Shown: piece after piece, positions 6,332-7,581 of the stretch
How positions within the stretch are numbered: position 1 is the stretch's first letter
How the letters are laid out: every line of letters starts with the position of its first letter
Assembly (NCBI GenBank): GCA_002395905.1
Contig: DGVK01000229.1
Coordinates: 1 to 7,581, forward strand
Length of the DNA stretch: 7,581 bases
Direction: 5' to 3'
From: Verrucomicrobia bacterium UBA4286
GTDB lineage: Bacteria; Verrucomicrobiota; Kiritimatiellia; RFP12; UBA1067
Notes under the pieces: generated by a model
Told to the model about the DNA's origin: nothing
Database searches by the model: none
The model's input: the letters and a program-made list of their open reading frames with translations, nothing else
Made by a program: the position numbers and the translations under genes

Positions 6332-7549
6332 ATGAACATATGCTTTGACACATTCGGATGCAGGCTCAACAGGGCTGAAGCGCTGGACGACGAGGCGCGC
6401 AGTCTGGCCAAGGGCCACAAGATCGTCGACTTCCACGCGGAAGCCGACCTCATCGTTGTGCGCGGGTGCTCGGTTACAGCGCGGGCGCAACGCGACTGCG
6501 AGAGCCTTATAGCCCACATAAAGGAGAAATATCCGGCCAAGCGCATCTTCGTGACAGGCTGCCTCCCGAACGCGAAAAAGCTCGATATATCAGCGCTGTC
6601 ACGGCGCGGCGGGGAGGAAAAGTGCGAGACACCGGTTCCTGTGAGGACGGCGCGCGCGTATCTGAAAGTCCAGGACGGATGTTCGCGCGGCTGCACGTTC
6701 TGTATCGTCCCGAAGTTTCGCGGCGCCCCGGTTTCGGTTCCGTTCGGCGAGGTCGTCGACAGGGCGCGGCGCTTTATCGATGCCGGCTACCGCGAACTGG
6801 TGGTGACGGGATGCAACCTTTCGCTGTATTCATCCGAAGGGCGGGGCCTGCCGGAGCTCGCGGCGGAGCTCGCGTCCCTTTCGCGCGGCTGCCGCGTGCG
6901 AATCGGGTCGGTAGAGCCGGGGCCGACGGCCAGAGAGCTTGTCCACGCCATGGCGGATAACGAGGGGATATGCCGCTCGCTCCACCTGTCGGTGCAGTCG
7001 GGAAGCGACCGCATACTGGCGGCAATGCGCCGCACCTACACGGCAAAGGATCTCGACGCAATCGCCGATGAAGCGGTGCGCGCCATGCCTCTTGTTGCGC
7101 TGGGGTGCGACATTATCGCGGGCTTTCCGGGGGAGATGGAGACGGACTTCCGACTTACCAAGGGCTTTCTGTCAAGGCACGTCTTCTCGAACGTGCATGT
7201 ATTCCCCTTCTCAGAGCGTCCCGGCACGCTTGCGGCGGCGATGATCGAGGGAAAGGTCGCTAAAGAGCTGCGCCACGCGAGGGCGCGCGAACTCGCCGAA
7301 ATCGGCTCGGAGTCGCGCCGCAGATTCGCAAAGCATTTCGTAGGCAGGACGGTGGAGGTCGTTGTGGAGAAGAGTTCGCCGGTCTCCGGCTGGACAGGCG
7401 AATACCTCTGGTTCGAATGCTCGCAGTCTGCGGTCGGCGCGACGGCCGGTTCGGACTCGCGATCCCTGAGAAAGCAGAGACTCGCCTTCAAGGTGCGAAG
7501 CGCCCATGGCGGCCAGCTCTACGGGGAGATATGCGGCAATGGCGGGTGA
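6332..7549 (+). CDS. mtaB: MtaB-type radical-SAM tRNA methylthiotransferase (t6A37 to ms2t6A37)
   Basis: This 405-residue MiaB-family enzyme is predicted to add a methylthio group to C2 of t6A at position 37 of ANN-decoding tRNAs, using SAM and two [4Fe-4S] clusters. The N-terminal domain has the auxiliary-cluster cysteines C10 (FGCRLN), C46 (RGCSVT) and C77 (TGCLPN). The radical-SAM motif is C117, C121, C124 (CSRGCTFC). Other family marks are GSVEP, HLSVQSGSDRILAAMRRTYT, GCDIIAGFPGE and VFPFSERPGTLAAA. A TRAM-like C-terminal domain begins near residue 334 (GRTVEVVVE). The MtaB subgroup is favoured by LSVQSGSD and the FPFSERPGT segment; MiaB and RimO are less likely. Only 39 residues separate C77 from C117, about 30 fewer than usual, and the common NTC before VT is RGC here. 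The start at 6332 is supported by the conserved N-terminus, although no Shine-Dalgarno precedes it. The next gene overlaps its end by 11 nt. Confidence 0.92.
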   Translation: MNICFDTFGCRLNRAEALDDEARSLAKGHKIVDFHAEADLIVVRGCSVTARAQRDCESLIAHIKEKYPAKRIFVTGCLPNAKKLDISALSRRGGEEKCETPVPVRTARAYLKVQDGCSRGCTFCIVPKFRGAPVSVPFGEVVDRARRFIDAGYRELVVTGCNLSLYSSEGRGLPELAAELASLSRGCRVRIGSVEPGPTARELVHAMADNEGICRSLHLSVQSGSDRILAAMRRTYTAKDLDAIADEAVRAMPLVALGCDIIAGFPGEMETDFRLTKGFLSRHVFSNVHVFPFSERPGTLAAAMIEGKVAKELRHARARELAEIGSESRRRFAKHFVGRTVEVVVEKSSPVSGWTGEYLWFECSQSAVGATAGSDSRSLRKQRLAFKVRSAHGGQLYGEICGNGG

Positions 7550-7581
7550 GACTGTCCGCACGGAGGCGATTTGCCTGGCTG
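7539..7581 (+). CDS. Start of a gene cut by the window edge, possibly DNA repair protein RecO
   Basis: An ATG at 7539 opens a frame that stays open to the window end and reads MAGETVRTEAICLA. The TEAI-hydrophobic pattern about seven residues in resembles the N-terminal strand of RecO, whose OB-fold starts with similar text. RecO acts with RecF and RecR in loading RecA at gaps. The start lies inside the end of the methylthiotransferase gene (stop 7547-7549), an 11-nt overlap suggesting translational coupling. A purine-rich GGGGAGAT (7523-7530) could act as the ribosome-binding site, 8 nt upstream. Only 14 codons are visible, so the product name is tentative and no symbol is given. Confidence 0.45.
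   Translation, partial: MAGETVRTEAICLA

Noticed and set aside
6321..6335. Tiny ORF ATG CTG TCC CGA TGA overlapping the methylthiotransferase start
   Set aside because: Its ATG lies at or before the predicted transcription start, so it is probably not in the mRNA. It has only four codons and no ribosome-binding site.
1..7581. CRISPR arrays, tRNA or rRNA genes, insertion sequences, prophage or attachment sites
   Set aside because: No regularly spaced repeats, cloverleaf or rRNA-like sequence, transposase or integrase motifs, or long terminal repeats were seen on either strand.

Overview
All recognisable genes lie on the + strand, and coding density is high. The sequence is GC-rich (I estimate high fifties percent) with strong G/C bias at third codon positions. 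Sigma70-like promoters and Shine-Dalgarno sites mark it as bacterial. The two small CesT-like proteins beside a very large orphan protein suggest a bacterium with a type III secretion system. Together with composition and gene content this makes me think of the PVC group (Kiritimatiellota, Lentisphaerae or Verrucomicrobia, perhaps gut-derived). That taxonomic guess is inference; no marker gene proves it.

Layout. Positions 1-143 hold a well-formed promoter (TTGCCG, 17 nt, extended -10 TGCTATAAT), a leader of about 72 nt and a strong Shine-Dalgarno. Positions 144-4883 encode a 1579-residue, almost entirely helical, charged protein with no recognised domain, signal peptide or membrane segment. 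Two small acidic proteins follow closely (4898-5350 and 5355-5771). They resemble each other and show the class I type III secretion chaperone (CesT/Tir chaperone) pattern. The three genes look like one operon: a candidate giant secreted effector with two dedicated chaperones.

A second promoter (TTGACA, 16 nt, TGAGATAAT) overlaps the end of the second chaperone gene. It drives a 117-residue protein made of a Lys/Ala-rich tail and one glycogen-binding (CBM48/AMPK-type) domain. A GC-rich hairpin with a T-rich tail closes that unit. A third promoter with an extended -10 sits so close to the next start codon that the mRNA is predicted to be nearly leaderless. That gene, 6332-7549, encodes a MiaB-family radical-SAM tRNA methylthiotransferase, best matched to MtaB, with a contracted segment between its two iron-sulfur cluster sites. 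The window ends in the first 14 codons of an overlapping gene whose N-terminus suggests RecO.

The main discovery candidate is the 144-5771 operon. No secretion-apparatus gene lies in the window, so the type III link rests on the chaperone resemblance, the gene order and the effector-like N-terminus of the large protein.
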